A stretch of DNA of 60,611 nt from Eubacteriaceae bacterium (GCA_013335935.1 JAAXUP010000006.1:1-60611), one strand, 5' to 3'; counted from the stretch's first letter, positions 47,685-56,729 are shown. The notes: a model not told the origin generated them from the letters alone. Program-made: numbers and translations.

Positions 47685-48235
47685 GTAGTTTTGTATTAAT
47701 GACCACTGCAGTTGCTCTTTCAATGGATGCCTTTGCAGTCGCCACATCCTGTGGAATCTCAAATAAAGCAAAGACACTGATACTGCAGCTTAAAATAGGG
47801 ATATTTTTTGGATTTTTCCAGGGGATCATGCCGCTCTTAGGATATTTGCTGGCTTCATTTTTTGCAGAAAAGATCAGATTTATTGATCATTGGATAGCCT
47901 TCGTCCTTTTGGCATTCATCGGGATTAAAATGATCTTGGAATCCAAAGAGGAAGAAAGGTGCCGGGCAGGGAAGCTTACGAACAAATATTTGTTCACCCT
48001 TTCCATCGCTACCAGCATCGATGCCATGGCGACAGGGATAAGCTTTGCCCTTTTAAATGTGAATATTTGGGCGGTTTCTCTGATTATCGGAGTTACCACT
48101 TTTGCCATATCCTTTACTGGCGCAAGATTTGGGCAAAATCTGGGACATAAGTTTCAATCCGGCTCTGAAATTTTTGGAGGAGTCATACTCATATTAATTG
48201 GCGGGAAGATCCTTTTAGAGCATCTTTTGGGCTAG
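47681..48235 (+). CDS. mntP: MntP-type manganese efflux pump
   Basis: 184 aa with six membrane segments in two repeats, each bearing a conserved Asp: SMDAFAVATSCG (about 13-24) and TSIDAMATGISFAL (about 107-120). This is the MntP signature. No yybP-ykoY riboswitch precedes it, since it overlaps cca by 4 bases; manganese control, if any, acts elsewhere. It sits in a housekeeping run with rnmV and ksgA. Confidence 0.92.
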   Translation: MSSFVLMTTAVALSMDAFAVATSCGISNKAKTLILQLKIGIFFGFFQGIMPLLGYLLASFFAEKIRFIDHWIAFVLLAFIGIKMILESKEEERCRAGKLTNKYLFTLSIATSIDAMATGISFALLNVNIWAVSLIIGVTTFAISFTGARFGQNLGHKFQSGSEIFGGVILILIGGKILLEHLLG

Positions 48236-48247
48236 GGGGAAAATTTA

Positions 48248-48799
48248 ATGATTAAAGAATTGATCGTAGTAGAAGGCAAGGATGATATCAGCGCAGTGAA
48301 AAAGGCGGTAAAGGCTCAGGTTATCGCAACCAGCGGACTGGGCATAGAGGAAAAAACCTTAAAAATCATAGAAATGGCTGTACATAAAACAGGCGTGATC
48401 ATACTCACCGATCCTGACTATGCAGGAGAGAAAATTCGCAGGATCATCAATGACCGGATTCCAGGCTGCAAGAATGCTTTTCTTCCAAGGGAAGCTGGAA
48501 CAAAAGATGGAAATATTGGGATAGAAAATGCAAGCCCGGCAGATATCCTGAAAGCACTTGAAGATGTCAAGGTGACTGTGGAATACACAGAAACCCATTC
48601 AGCGGAGACCCTCAGGGATCTGGGGATCTTAAGCGGTAAAAATGCTAAAATATTAAGGGAAAAATTAGGTGAATACCTTGGGATTGGTTATTGCAACGGA
48701 AAACAGTTTCACTACCGGCTGAATTCTTATGGTGTCACAAAGGATGAATTTACCTATGCATTCAAAAAAATAAAAACTGAGGCAGGAATAGATGGATAA
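48248..48799 (+). CDS. rnmV: Ribonuclease M5
   Basis: 183 aa; Toprim-domain nuclease maturing 5S rRNA in Gram-positives. Toprim motifs IVVEGKDDISAVKKA (about 5-19) and ILTDPDYAGEKIRR (about 56-69) supply the acidic catalytic residues; the C-terminal half shows YCNGKQFHYRLNSYGV. It overlaps ksgA by 8 bases, the conserved rnmV-ksgA pair. Confidence 0.95.
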   Translation: MIKELIVVEGKDDISAVKKAVKAQVIATSGLGIEEKTLKIIEMAVHKTGVIILTDPDYAGEKIRRIINDRIPGCKNAFLPREAGTKDGNIGIENASPADILKALEDVKVTVEYTETHSAETLRDLGILSGKNAKILREKLGEYLGIGYCNGKQFHYRLNSYGVTKDEFTYAFKKIKTEAGIDG

Positions 48800-49655
48800 A
48801 CTCACTTCTCCACGAAGGATAGAACAACTTTTAAAAAAATATGATTTTAGAATGGTCAAACGCTTTGGCCAAAATTTTCTTATCGATGAAAATATTGTAT
48901 TAAAAATCATCAAGGCGGCGGGAATAACCAAAGAGGATACCGTTCTTGAAATTGGACCAGGTATCGGCACCATGACTCAGTATCTGTGTGAGCAGGCGGG
49001 GCATGTGCTTTCGGTAGAAATTGACAAGAAACTGATTCCCATCCTCAAAGAGACCATGAAGGGGCATGATAATTTCACCTTAGTGAATGAGGACATCATG
49101 AAAATTGATTTAAACCAATACATTGGTGAATTGCCTAAGGACAGATTCAAGGTGGTGGCTAACCTTCCCTATTATATTACCACACCCATTATCATGGGAC
49201 TTTTGGAAAAAGATCTCCCGGTGGAAAGCATTACCGTTATGATCCAGAAGGAAGTTGCCGAGAGGATCGCAGCATCTCCCGGAGGCAAGGACTATGGCGC
49301 TCTTACAGTCGCTTGCGGATTTTACACAGAGCCGAAGATTTCCTTCATTGTTCCAGCCAATGTTTTCATGCCACGGCCAAAAGTAGATTCGGCTGTGGTG
49401 CACATGAAAGTAAGAGAAGCTGTAAGCATGGGGGAAAAGGATAAAAAACTATTCTTTTCAGTGGTAAAAGCCTCTTTTGCCAATCGGAGAAAGACGCTGC
49501 TGAACACCTTGAGCACGAATCTGGATTATGACAAGGAAACCATACGAAAAGCACTAAATAACGCTGGAATTGATGAAATCAGGCGTGGAGAGACACTTTC
49601 CATGGATGAATTTAAAAAACTTGCAGAAGAGTTTAAGAAGTTCGAACCCCAGTGA
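48792..49655 (+). CDS. rsmA: KsgA/RsmA, 16S rRNA dimethyladenosine methyltransferase
   Basis: 287 aa. It dimethylates two adjacent adenines in helix 45 of 16S rRNA. KRFGQNFLIDENI (about 18-30), SAM motif EIGPGIGTMT, VVANLPYYITTPI and the C-terminal NRRKTLLNTL block are all present. It is coupled to rnmV. Kasugamycin sensitivity in mutants is family knowledge. Confidence 0.97.
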   Translation: MDKLTSPRRIEQLLKKYDFRMVKRFGQNFLIDENIVLKIIKAAGITKEDTVLEIGPGIGTMTQYLCEQAGHVLSVEIDKKLIPILKETMKGHDNFTLVNEDIMKIDLNQYIGELPKDRFKVVANLPYYITTPIIMGLLEKDLPVESITVMIQKEVAERIAASPGGKDYGALTVACGFYTEPKISFIVPANVFMPRPKVDSAVVHMKVREAVSMGEKDKKLFFSVVKASFANRRKTLLNTLSTNLDYDKETIRKALNNAGIDEIRRGETLSMDEFKKLAEEFKKFEPQ

Positions 49656-49668
49656 GGTGATTGATAAA

Positions 49669-50448
49669 ATGATCAAAGCGAATGAAACCTATAAGGATAT
49701 TATCTTTGGATATTTAATGAAGGAGCCGGACATCAATCTGTTTATTATGGGAGACATTGAAAATTATGGATTTAATTTTCCGGAACTTGAAATTTGGATC
49801 GAACGAAATGCTGATGGAGTATCCGCTGTCCTGATGAGATTTTACGACAGCCTGGTTTTTTCCGCCTCAGGAGAAGATTTCGATAAAACGGAATTTGCCA
49901 ATTTAATAAAATCTTTGGATCATCAGGTCCTTTCCGGGCAGGAAGAAGCTCTTGCGATCCTTGACGATCAGTTGGAATACCGCCAAAGGAAAAGCATGAA
50001 TCTGAGCAGACTTTCAAAGGAAACCTATCATAGTCAAAATCTGTCCTGTCATGAAAATCTGAAAAAATTTTCCCTCAGTGACACGGATAGTCTGATTGCC
50101 CTCAGGGAAACCATCGAGGAATTTGAATCTTCACCTATCAGAGAGCTGATAGAATCAGAATTCGAGCAGGGCTTCGCAAGAGGCTATTGCGTTGTAAAAG
50201 ACGGAAAAATGCTGTCAATGGCTCAGACCTCTGCTGAAAACAGTAGGTCAGCTATGGTGGTTGGAGTATGCACCCACAAGGAACACCGGGGAAAAGGTCT
50301 GGCCAATCAATGCCTGCATAAATTGTGTCAAGAGGTGCTGTCAGAAGGGAAGAACCTCTGTCTTTTTTACGACAATCCCATCGCTGCAGAAATGTACATA
50401 AAAATGGGTTTCAAAGATATCGCCAAATGGAGGATGAATGTCCGCTAA
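49669..50448 (+). CDS. GNAT-family N-acetyltransferase with N-terminal extension
   Basis: 259 aa. The C-terminal half is a GNAT domain: MAQTSAENSRSAMVVGVCT, acetyl-CoA loop HKEHRGKGLANQCLH (about 200-214) and the end LFYDNPIAAEMYIKMGF. The first 120 residues form a separate domain, as in two-domain GNATs of Firmicutes (FR47-like). ATG 49669 follows GAGGTGATTGATAAA; earlier in-frame codons lie inside ksgA. Substrate unknown. Confidence 0.88.
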   Translation: MIKANETYKDIIFGYLMKEPDINLFIMGDIENYGFNFPELEIWIERNADGVSAVLMRFYDSLVFSASGEDFDKTEFANLIKSLDHQVLSGQEEALAILDDQLEYRQRKSMNLSRLSKETYHSQNLSCHENLKKFSLSDTDSLIALRETIEEFESSPIRELIESEFEQGFARGYCVVKDGKMLSMAQTSAENSRSAMVVGVCTHKEHRGKGLANQCLHKLCQEVLSEGKNLCLFYDNPIAAEMYIKMGFKDIAKWRMNVR

Positions 50449-50469
50449 CTCAATACATACATATCGGAA

Positions 50470-50513
50470 AAATCAGCAATCACCCTTTTAGAGGAAATGC
50501 TGATTTTTTGTTT
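50470..50513 (+). terminator. Terminator after GNAT gene
   Basis: AAATCAGCA ... TGCTGATTT with TTTTGTTTT following, loop about 20 bases. Confidence 0.7.
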
Positions 50514-50573
50514 TATAAAAGAGATTGCACAGCCAAGGATGGGGGAAAGAATAGGAAATAGGAGAGTGAGGAT

Positions 50574-50749
50574 ATGAAGGACAGTCTCATGAACATATGG
50601 TCAGTCAGAAAAATAAAGGAATCAACAATGCCGAAGTAAATCTTCTGAATATGGTTAAGGAATACGGATATGAAACCCTGGAGGATGCGGAGAATCATAT
50701 CCGTAAAGTACAGAACCCTGACACATCAATCAATTATTTCTCCAAATAG
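50574..50749 (+). pseudogene. Small ORF or remnant, possibly frameshifted
   Basis: An ATG at 50574 with GGAGAG upstream opens a 21-codon frame. A 50-aa frame from ATG 50597 to TAG 50749 reads MVSQKNKGINNAEVNLL, then KEYGYETLEDAENHIRK, which looks protein-like but lacks its own ribosome binding site. Joining the two needs a shift between 50583 and 50590. It overlaps the 3' end of the FAH gene by 16 bases. Function unknown. Confidence 0.35.
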
Positions 50750-51630
50750 TTCACCAGGGTGCCGATACCCTGGATAAAACATTCAACCTTATCACCTGGA
50801 ATAAGGGTTTTCGGTGGGTCGAAAGCGAAGCCTACGCCTGCCGGAGTGCCTGTCATGATGATATCACCTGGGTAGAGTGTCAAACCCTGGGACAGGTCCG
50901 ATATAATGTAAGGGATATCAAAGATAAGCTTTGAGGTTTTTGAGCGCTGCCGAAGTTCCCCATTAACCCGGCTTTCAATTTCAAGATCCGGCGGGAATGT
51001 GAATTCATCCTTTGTAACGATGGAGGGCCCCAGCGGACAGCAGGTATCGAGACTTTTGCCCTTGAACCATTGGGTATGTCTCATCTGAAGATTTCTCACA
51101 GACACGTCATTGCCGATGGTGTATCCGAAGATATGATCAGCAGCCATTTCTTTGGATATATTTTTCCCTTTTTTCCCGATAACGATTGCCAGCTCCACCT
51201 CATAGTCCACACTTTCAGTGATCTCTTTGTGATTAAGGATCGTATCCCCCTGCCCAATAGCAGGATAAGCGATCTTGGTGAAATAGATAGGCTGTGTAGG
51301 TACCTGAGAAGGCGCTCCTGGAATAGATTTGATCTCTTCAGCATGATCCAGATAGTTTTTCCCAAGACAGATCACATTCCTTCTGGGATAGGGTATAGGA
51401 CTTTCGATCTTCACCAAATTCACTGGAATGACAGGCAATTTTTTATTAGCAAGAGATTTTTCGATCAGAGGTTTGTATTCCTCGTACTTCTCTATGAAAC
51501 CGATCATATTTTCAGGCAAATCAAGGGGGAAATTTTCAAGGAGATCCTTTAATTTTAGGATGCGATCCTCCACCAACAAGCCAAGTTCTAAATTTTCCTG
51601 ATCAAGCATTCTAAAGTTGACATATTTCAT
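50734..51630 (-). CDS. Fumarylacetoacetate hydrolase (FAH) family protein
   Basis: 298 aa. A small N-terminal domain is followed by the FAH fold: VICLGKNYLDHAEE (about 86-99), metal-binding EVELAIVIGKKGKNI, GYTIGNDVSVR, KGKSLDTCCPLGP and TGTPAGVGFAFDPP. Members include acylpyruvases, oxaloacetate decarboxylases and 2-hydroxyhepta-diene-dioate isomerases; the substrate cannot be set. It is a lone gene divergent from asnS. Confidence 0.92.
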   Translation of the reverse strand: MKYVNFRMLDQENLELGLLVEDRILKLKDLLENFPLDLPENMIGFIEKYEEYKPLIEKSLANKKLPVIPVNLVKIESPIPYPRRNVICLGKNYLDHAEEIKSIPGAPSQVPTQPIYFTKIAYPAIGQGDTILNHKEITESVDYEVELAIVIGKKGKNISKEMAADHIFGYTIGNDVSVRNLQMRHTQWFKGKSLDTCCPLGPSIVTKDEFTFPPDLEIESRVNGELRQRSKTSKLIFDIPYIISDLSQGLTLYPGDIIMTGTPAGVGFAFDPPKTLIPGDKVECFIQGIGTLVNYLEK

Positions 51631-51750
51631 TCCAACACCTCATTTCATGATATAAGACAAGCTTTCACAGATTGGAATTTATGCAAACCGCTTGTAGATA
51701 TATGATATAATATTTTCGTAAATTATTAAACACAAACTGGGGGGAAAGCT

Positions 51751-53142
51751 ATGAAATATACATTGGTAAAGGACCTTTATCGTGATCCGGGTCTTTATTC
51801 AGAGAAAGAGATCATGCTGGGGGGCTGGATAAGAACCATAAGGGCCTCAAGCCATTTCGGCTTTATGGAACTTAATGATGGAACATTTTTTAACAGTGTT
51901 CAGATCGTATATGAAGAAGCACTGGAAAATTTCAGCGAAATCGGCAAATGGAATGTTGCTGCAGCTGTGACCGTCAAAGGGAAATTTATACTTACCCCTG
52001 AAGGAAAGCAGCCGTTTGAAATCAAAGCGAAGGAGGTTGTACTTGAAGCGTCCTCAGACCCCAAGTATCCGCTTCAGAAAAAACGGCATACGCTGGAGTA
52101 CCTGAGAACGATTGCTCATTTAAGACCAAGGAGCAATACCTTTGCAGCAGTTTTCAGGGTCAGGAGCATGACCTCCTATGCGATCCATAAATTTTTTCAG
52201 GAAAAAGGCTTCGTGAATGTCCATACGCCCATCATCACAGGCAGCGACGCGGAAGGTGCCGGGGAGATGTTTAGGGTTACTACCCTGGATATGGAAAATC
52301 CTCCTAAGAATGAAGAGGGTAAGCTGGATTATACTCAGGATTTCTTCGAAAAGGGTACCAACCTGACTGTCAGCGGACAACTGGAAGGGGAAACCTTTGC
52401 TCTTGCTTTCAGAAAAATCTATACCTTTGGACCAACCTTCAGGGCAGAAAACTCCAATACAGCCAGACACGCAGCAGAATTTTGGATGATCGAGCCGGAA
52501 ATTGCTTTTGCCGATTTGGACGATGATATGGATCTGGCGGAAGACATGATGAAATACATCATCAGATACGTGATGGAGAACGCGCCGGAAGAGATGGCGT
52601 TTTTCAACGCCTTTATTGATAAAGGGCTTGTTGAAAGATTAAATAATATCATCAATTCCGATTTTGAGAGGATCACCTATACACAGGCTGTGGACATTCT
52701 TATGAAAAGCGGTAAAGCATTCACCTATCCAGTAAAATGGGGCGCAGATCTCCAGACGGAACACGAGCGATACATCACAGAAGAAGTGTTTAAAAAACCC
52801 GTATTCGTTTCAGATTATCCAAAGGAAATCAAAGCCTTCTACATGCGGCTCAATGATGATGGGAAAACGGTTGCGGCTATGGATCTGCTGGTGCCAGGAG
52901 TGGGAGAAATCATAGGCGGCAGCCAGAGAGAGGAAAGACATGACATCCTGGTGGACAGGATCAATAAGGCCGGGCTTTCTGAAGAAGATTACTGGTGGTA
53001 CCTGGAGTTAAGGAAATATGGCGGCGTGAAGCATGCAGGCTTCGGACTAGGTTTTGAAAGAGCGATAATGTATCTGACCGGTATGTCAAATATACGGGAC
53101 GTGATCCCTTTTCCAAGGACTACCGGAAGCGCTGATTTCTAA
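51751..53142 (+). CDS. asnS: Asparaginyl-tRNA synthetase
   Basis: 463 aa class IIb synthetase. An N-terminal OB anticodon-binding fold (about 15-110, [11 protein letters not shown]-like [17 protein letters not shown]) is followed by motif 2 [17 protein letters not shown] and motif 3 [15 protein letters not shown]. The AsnRS-type FEAENSNT/RH pattern favours Asn over Asp. An AT-rich promoter with TATAAT (about 51706) precedes it; the leader of under 50 bases has no T-box. Confidence 0.95.
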   Translation: MKYTLVKDLYRDPGLYSEKEIMLGGWIRTIRASSHFGFMELNDGTFFNSVQIVYEEALENFSEIGKWNVAAAVTVKGKFILTPEGKQPFEIKAKEVVLEASSDPKYPLQKKRHTLEYLRTIAHLRPRSNTFAAVFRVRSMTSYAIHKFFQEKGFVNVHTPIITGSDAEGAGEMFRVTTLDMENPPKNEEGKLDYTQDFFEKGTNLTVSGQLEGETFALAFRKIYTFGPTFRAENSNTARHAAEFWMIEPEIAFADLDDDMDLAEDMMKYIIRYVMENAPEEMAFFNAFIDKGLVERLNNIINSDFERITYTQAVDILMKSGKAFTYPVKWGADLQTEHERYITEEVFKKPVFVSDYPKEIKAFYMRLNDDGKTVAAMDLLVPGVGEIIGGSQREERHDILVDRINKAGLSEEDYWWYLELRKYGGVKHAGFGLGFERAIMYLTGMSNIRDVIPFPRTTGSADF

Positions 53143-53167
53143 GAGAATATCCCAAAGTGATTTGATA

Positions 53168-53215
53168 AAAATCCTGGATCGACACCGAAAAACGGCGAAA
53201 ATCCAGGATTAAATT
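53168..53215 (+). terminator. Terminator after asnS
   Basis: Perfect 10-bp stem AATCCTGGAT (53170-53179)/ATCCAGGATT (53201-53210), followed by AAATTTTG. Confidence 0.75.
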
Positions 53216-53256
53216 TTGTCGTTAATTTTAAATTTTTTCAATTTTATTCTTCCATA

Positions 53257-53284
53257 TTGACAATAAATTAAACTGCTATATAAT
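53257..53284 (+). promoter_or_regulatory. Consensus promoter of the UroD-like gene
   Basis: TTGACA (53257-53262), 16-base spacer, TATAAT (53279-53284). It leaves a leader of about 145 bases before the start codon; that leader has no pattern I recognise. Confidence 0.8.
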
Positions 53285-53437
53285 AAATATTAAATGGAGT
53301 TAATATTGTATACCAGAGATATTGTATAAGATGCCTCGAAATCAATCCTTCAAGAGACATCAGGATGTAAAGGTTATCATTGGTGCAGGAAAGCTCCGAA
53401 ATCTAGGGAGATAATAAAAATTGAAAGGAGCAATAAT

Positions 53438-54601
53438 ATGACAAAAAGAGTTCTGAGCTCTGAGTACAAGAACAAGTTGTTTTCGGATATCTACACGGGG
53501 GAAAAACCAGACAGGGTTCCTGAAAAATTCGGGGTAAATGCATGTGCCGCTTTGGAGTTAGCTGGCTATGATTTACGAACCTCTCAGTATGGCATTACAA
53601 AGGTGTTGGACGCTACAGAAAAAATCAATGCAAAGTACGACACCTATAATCTGATCGGCACATGGCCAGGAACCCCCTGGTTAAATAAATTTACAGGTTC
53701 CCGAACCAATGTCATGGGAGACGATGGCTTTATTCAGCATCCAAATGTACATGGCATGGAGGTGGATGAGTACGATCAATTATTAAGCGATCCTTTGAAA
53801 TTTATTTGGGAAACGGTGATTCCACGAATATTTACGGAATTTGATCAGCCTCCCATGAAAGCGGCTTTGGCTATGGCTAAAACCATTAAGGCTTCGGATG
53901 ATATCAACGGGAAACTGGCCAGGGGAAATGCAGCGCTGATGGCAAAGTACAATAAAACCACCATGCCCAATTTTGTGGGCATCAGCCGCGCTCCCTTTGA
54001 CTATTTTGCAGATTATTTAAGATCTTTCACCGGCGCACTGGTGGATATAAGAAGGCGACCAGAGCAAGTACTGGAGGCTGTTGATCTGATAACTCCTTTA
54101 ATGATAAAATGCGGCTGTCCAAGAAACATTGAAAATCCTAGCAGATTAACACGAATTTTCTTTGCGCTTCATATGCCTACTTATATGACGGAGAAATTCT
54201 TTGCAAAATTCTGGTGGCCATCCTTTAAAGAAACCGTCTGGGCGATTCACGAACAAGGATTCGGCATCAATATTTTCTGTGAAGAAAACTGGATGCACAT
54301 CCTTGACTACCTGAATGAACTTCCACCTGGTTGTGAACTGCAATTCGAATACGGAGACCCGAAAATCATTAAAGAAAAAGTCGGAGACAAGCATATTATC
54401 TCAGGATTATTCCCGGTTAATATCATGAAAAAAGGAACACAGCAGGAAGTATGTGATAAAGCAAAAGAATATCTGGATATACTCGCTGTGGATGGTAAAT
54501 ATATTTTCAATTTCGATAAGTCAATTTTACGTGCAGCACAAATCAATTGGGATAATTTCCAGCCATTGATCGATACTGTGCATGAATACGGAAAATACTA
54601 G
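53438..54601 (+). CDS. Uroporphyrinogen decarboxylase-family protein, probably a methyltransferase-type homologue
   Basis: 387 aa UroD-fold protein of the group that includes corrinoid methyltransferases (MtaA/MtbA/CmuA) in acetogens and methanogens. The C-terminal half shows FGINIFCEENW and the barrel end IIKEKVGDKHIISGLFP. The HxC zinc motif of MtaA is not evident: the equivalent region reads NIFC. No heme genes or corrinoid protein are adjacent, so heme synthesis is unlikely and the substrate is unknown. A strong promoter suggests high expression. A 51-aa gene follows. Confidence 0.8.
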   Translation: MTKRVLSSEYKNKLFSDIYTGEKPDRVPEKFGVNACAALELAGYDLRTSQYGITKVLDATEKINAKYDTYNLIGTWPGTPWLNKFTGSRTNVMGDDGFIQHPNVHGMEVDEYDQLLSDPLKFIWETVIPRIFTEFDQPPMKAALAMAKTIKASDDINGKLARGNAALMAKYNKTTMPNFVGISRAPFDYFADYLRSFTGALVDIRRRPEQVLEAVDLITPLMIKCGCPRNIENPSRLTRIFFALHMPTYMTEKFFAKFWWPSFKETVWAIHEQGFGINIFCEENWMHILDYLNELPPGCELQFEYGDPKIIKEKVGDKHIISGLFPVNIMKKGTQQEVCDKAKEYLDILAVDGKYIFNFDKSILRAAQINWDNFQPLIDTVHEYGKY

Positions 54602-54611
54602 GAGGCTAACC

Positions 54612-54767
54612 ATGAATAAGAAAATAAAAAGCGAATATTACACAGAACTTGATGACACAATGGAAAAATACAATATTCCCATTGAAGCAAGAGATGATGT
54701 CAATGAGACCATGCAGTATGTGGAAGACATGATCCTGTATTTTACAATGACAACTTTGAGCAATTAA
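54612..54767 (+). CDS. Unknown 51-aa acidic protein downstream of UroD-like gene
   Basis: Not recognised. MNKKIKSEYYTELDDTMEKY, then an acidic helical stretch (EARDDVNETMQYVEDMILY). CTAGGAGGCTAACC places a strong ribosome binding site 7-8 bases before the ATG, 10 bases after the UroD-like stop, so it is cotranslated with it. It could be a small accessory subunit; no signal peptide, membrane segment or cysteines are seen. Confidence 0.7.
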   Translation: MNKKIKSEYYTELDDTMEKYNIPIEARDDVNETMQYVEDMILYFTMTTLSN

Positions 54768-54780
54768 CAAAAACAGTGAT

Positions 54781-54809
54781 TTGACTCATTTTATTCCCCA
54801 TGGTAAAAT
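54781..54809 (+). promoter_or_regulatory. Promoter of hisC
   Basis: TTGACT (54781-54786), 17-base spacer, TAAAAT (54804-54809). Its position shows that a TTG at 54781 cannot be the hisC start. Confidence 0.7.
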
Positions 54810-54834
54810 GACAGAAAAGCTGAAAAGAGAGAAA

Positions 54835-55950
54835 ATGATGAGAAATTATATGAGCCAGCTTGCCCTGGGCTTGAAACCCTATACACCCGGCGAACAGCCG
54901 AAAGACAAAACTTATATTAAACTCAATACCAATGAGAACCCATATCCCCCTTCGGAAATCGTGAAAACAGCCATCTATGGTGCAATGGATAAATTACGCC
55001 TTTATCCGGATCCGGAAGCCACGGAGCTTAGGGAAACGATTTCTGATTATTTTAACAGACAGGACAAAGATGGCTCAGCCAGACTGACAGCCGAAAATGT
55101 ATTTGTGGGCAATGGTTCTGATGAGGTACTGGCATTTGCGTTTCCTGCATTTTTTACGGCAAGAAGCATCGTTTTTCCTAATGTCACGTACAGCTTTTAT
55201 CCGGTTTATGCCAATTTATTTCAGACGCAGTATCGGGAAATACCCTTGCGAGAAGATTTCTCCATCAAAGTGGAAGATTATACGAGCCTTTCACAGAAAG
55301 TGTCTGACCTGTCTGGTATTTTGCTGTCGAATCCAAATGCGCCTACGGGACGAAGTCTCACCAGGGATGAAATCGCACAGATTGTGGCATCCAATCCGGA
55401 TAGCGTTGTGGTAATCGATGAAGCCTATATCGATTTCGGCGGCCAATCCGTGGTGGATCTCGTACCCTTGTACGACAATCTTCTGGTGGTTCAGACACTC
55501 TCCAAATCCAGATCTTTAGCTGGACTGAGGGTAGGCTTCGCCATCGGAAGCGAAACGCTGATCCAAGCCTTAAACCGTGTAAAAAATTCCTTTAACTCCT
55601 ACACCATCGATCGTCTGGCCATGGAAGGCGCCAAGGCGGCCATACTTGATGAGACGCATTTCGATGCAACAAGAAACAGCATCATTTTGACCCGGGAAAG
55701 GGTTTCGGCTCGTCTGGCTGACTTGGACTTTAATGTGCTCCCATCAAAAGCGAATTTCCTGTTCATCACCCACAAGACGAAACCTGCTTCAGCGTTGTTT
55801 TCAGGCTTAAGGAAAAAAGGCGTTCTGGTTCGGTATTTTGATAAACCGCTGATCGACAACTTTCTTCGTGTCACCATTGGAACCGATGAGGAAATGGATG
55901 TCTTCCTGAAGTGCATGGAAGAATTGATTATAGAGTCGGGAAATAGCTAA
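54835..55950 (+). CDS. hisC: HisC, histidinol-phosphate aminotransferase
   Basis: About 371 aa PLP enzyme for step 7 of histidine synthesis. GEQPKDKTYIKLNTNENPYPPS is the family hallmark (given in part: YIKLNTNENPYPPS, about 28-41). VGNGSDEVLAF, the DEAYIDFGG active-site stretch and PLP-lysine in TLSKSRSLAGLRVG follow. Start 54835 or 54838 lies downstream of a clear promoter. The other his genes are 9-16 kb away on the opposite strand, so HisC is expressed separately and may also serve aromatic amino acids. Confidence 0.94.
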   Translation: MMRNYMSQLALGLKPYTPGEQPKDKTYIKLNTNENPYPPSEIVKTAIYGAMDKLRLYPDPEATELRETISDYFNRQDKDGSARLTAENVFVGNGSDEVLAFAFPAFFTARSIVFPNVTYSFYPVYANLFQTQYREIPLREDFSIKVEDYTSLSQKVSDLSGILLSNPNAPTGRSLTRDEIAQIVASNPDSVVVIDEAYIDFGGQSVVDLVPLYDNLLVVQTLSKSRSLAGLRVGFAIGSETLIQALNRVKNSFNSYTIDRLAMEGAKAAILDETHFDATRNSIILTRERVSARLADLDFNVLPSKANFLFITHKTKPASALFSGLRKKGVLVRYFDKPLIDNFLRVTIGTDEEMDVFLKCMEELIIESGNS

Positions 55951-55972
55951 ACACTTACAAAAAAATTTAAAA

Positions 55973-56003
55973 AAGGACTATCCAGCTTGGATAGTCCTTT
56001 TCA
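55973..56003. terminator. Bidirectional terminator between hisC and tRNA-Pro
   Basis: AAAAGGACTATCC-agctt-GGATAGTCCTTTT, 13-bp stem with T-runs on both strands. Confidence 0.92.
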
Positions 56004-56021
56004 GCATTTTAACCTTATAAA

Positions 56022-56098
56022 TGGTCGGAGTGAGAGGATTTGAACCTCCGGCCTCTTGGTCCCGAACCAAGCGCTCTACCAAGCTGAGCCACACCCCG
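56022..56098 (-). tRNA. tRNA-Pro (anticodon CGG)
   Basis: 77 nt with encoded CCA. Acceptor CGGGGTG/CACTCCG (one G-T pair), D arm GCTCAGCTTGGTAGAGC, anticodon arm CTTGG-TTCGGGA-CCAAG giving anticodon CGG, and T arm with GGTTCAAATCC. It reads CCG. It is alone, and transcribed towards the hisC terminator. Confidence 0.96.
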
Positions 56099-56150
56099 AA
56101 CATATCATGATTATAAACTAATTAAAATTTCAATTCAAGCTATTTTGCGA

Positions 56151-56633
56151 TTACTCTTCCATGGCTGGAAATTTCTTCTTAAATTTCGTCACGAAAATAT
56201 AACCGATGACTGCGCCTGTCGCACCCTGGAGCGCATTGAAGGGAATGCTTGCAAGGGGAGAAATCATATTGCTGTAGATGATCACTTCCGCCAGATAGTA
56301 TCCCAACACCATAATCAGGCAGCCAGAGGCGACGCCGATAAGGGCTTTTCCTTTTGAAAAGAAATAGCCTGAAACTAATCCCATCAATCCTTTGATCAAA
56401 AACGTAGGGATCATGTATACGAAATACCCAAGGGAGTAATCCCCCAGCATGGAACCAAACGCAGCAGCGATAAAGCCTAGCTTTGCGCCTAAAAGTGACG
56501 AAGCAATATAGATAGCCGCATCCCCCAAGTTGATATACCCAAGGGGCATAGGGATGGCAATGACGATAGTTGAAATAAATATGATTGCAATCATTAGGGA
56601 GGTATAAACTAATTTTTTAAGTGTAATATTCAT
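56151..56633 (-). CDS. ECF transporter substrate-binding (S) component, probably pyridoxine-type
   Basis: 160-aa membrane protein with about five to six segments. YINLGDAAIYIASSLLGAKLG (given in part: YINLGDAAIYIASSLLG, about 33-49) and GSMLGDYSLGYFVYMIPTF are typical of vitamin S-components that share an EcfAAT module. No Ecf module is here. It is divergent from a MocR-type regulator, which commonly controls vitamin B6 genes, so a PdxU-like B6-vitamer role is inferred; thiamine-precursor or other vitamins remain possible. Confidence 0.82.
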   Translation of the reverse strand: MNITLKKLVYTSLMIAIIFISTIVIAIPMPLGYINLGDAAIYIASSLLGAKLGFIAAAFGSMLGDYSLGYFVYMIPTFLIKGLMGLVSGYFFSKGKALIGVASGCLIMVLGYYLAEVIIYSNMISPLASIPFNALQGATGAVIGYIFVTKFKKKFPAMEE

Positions 56634-56729
56634 AGCAGTTCTCCTTTTCTTTTTTTCAATTTAATTGTACAATTATTATGACCATGTTAAAAGATACAAA
56701 AACAAATATTATAATAAGGACAGATTAAA
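56634..56729. promoter_or_regulatory. Divergent promoter region, S-component/MocR
   Basis: 96 AT-rich bases holding AATTGTACAATT (about 56663-56674), a perfect palindrome, and TATAAT (about 56710) ahead of the MocR gene. The palindrome is a plausible site for the adjacent regulator. Confidence 0.45.

Noticed and set aside
51631-51750. T-box upstream of asnS
   Set aside because: The region after the -10 is under 50 bases, too short for a T-box leader.
54781-54834. TTG or ATG 54808 as hisC start
   Set aside because: These codons overlap a TTGACT-17-TAAAAT promoter; the family start fits ATG 54835/54838.
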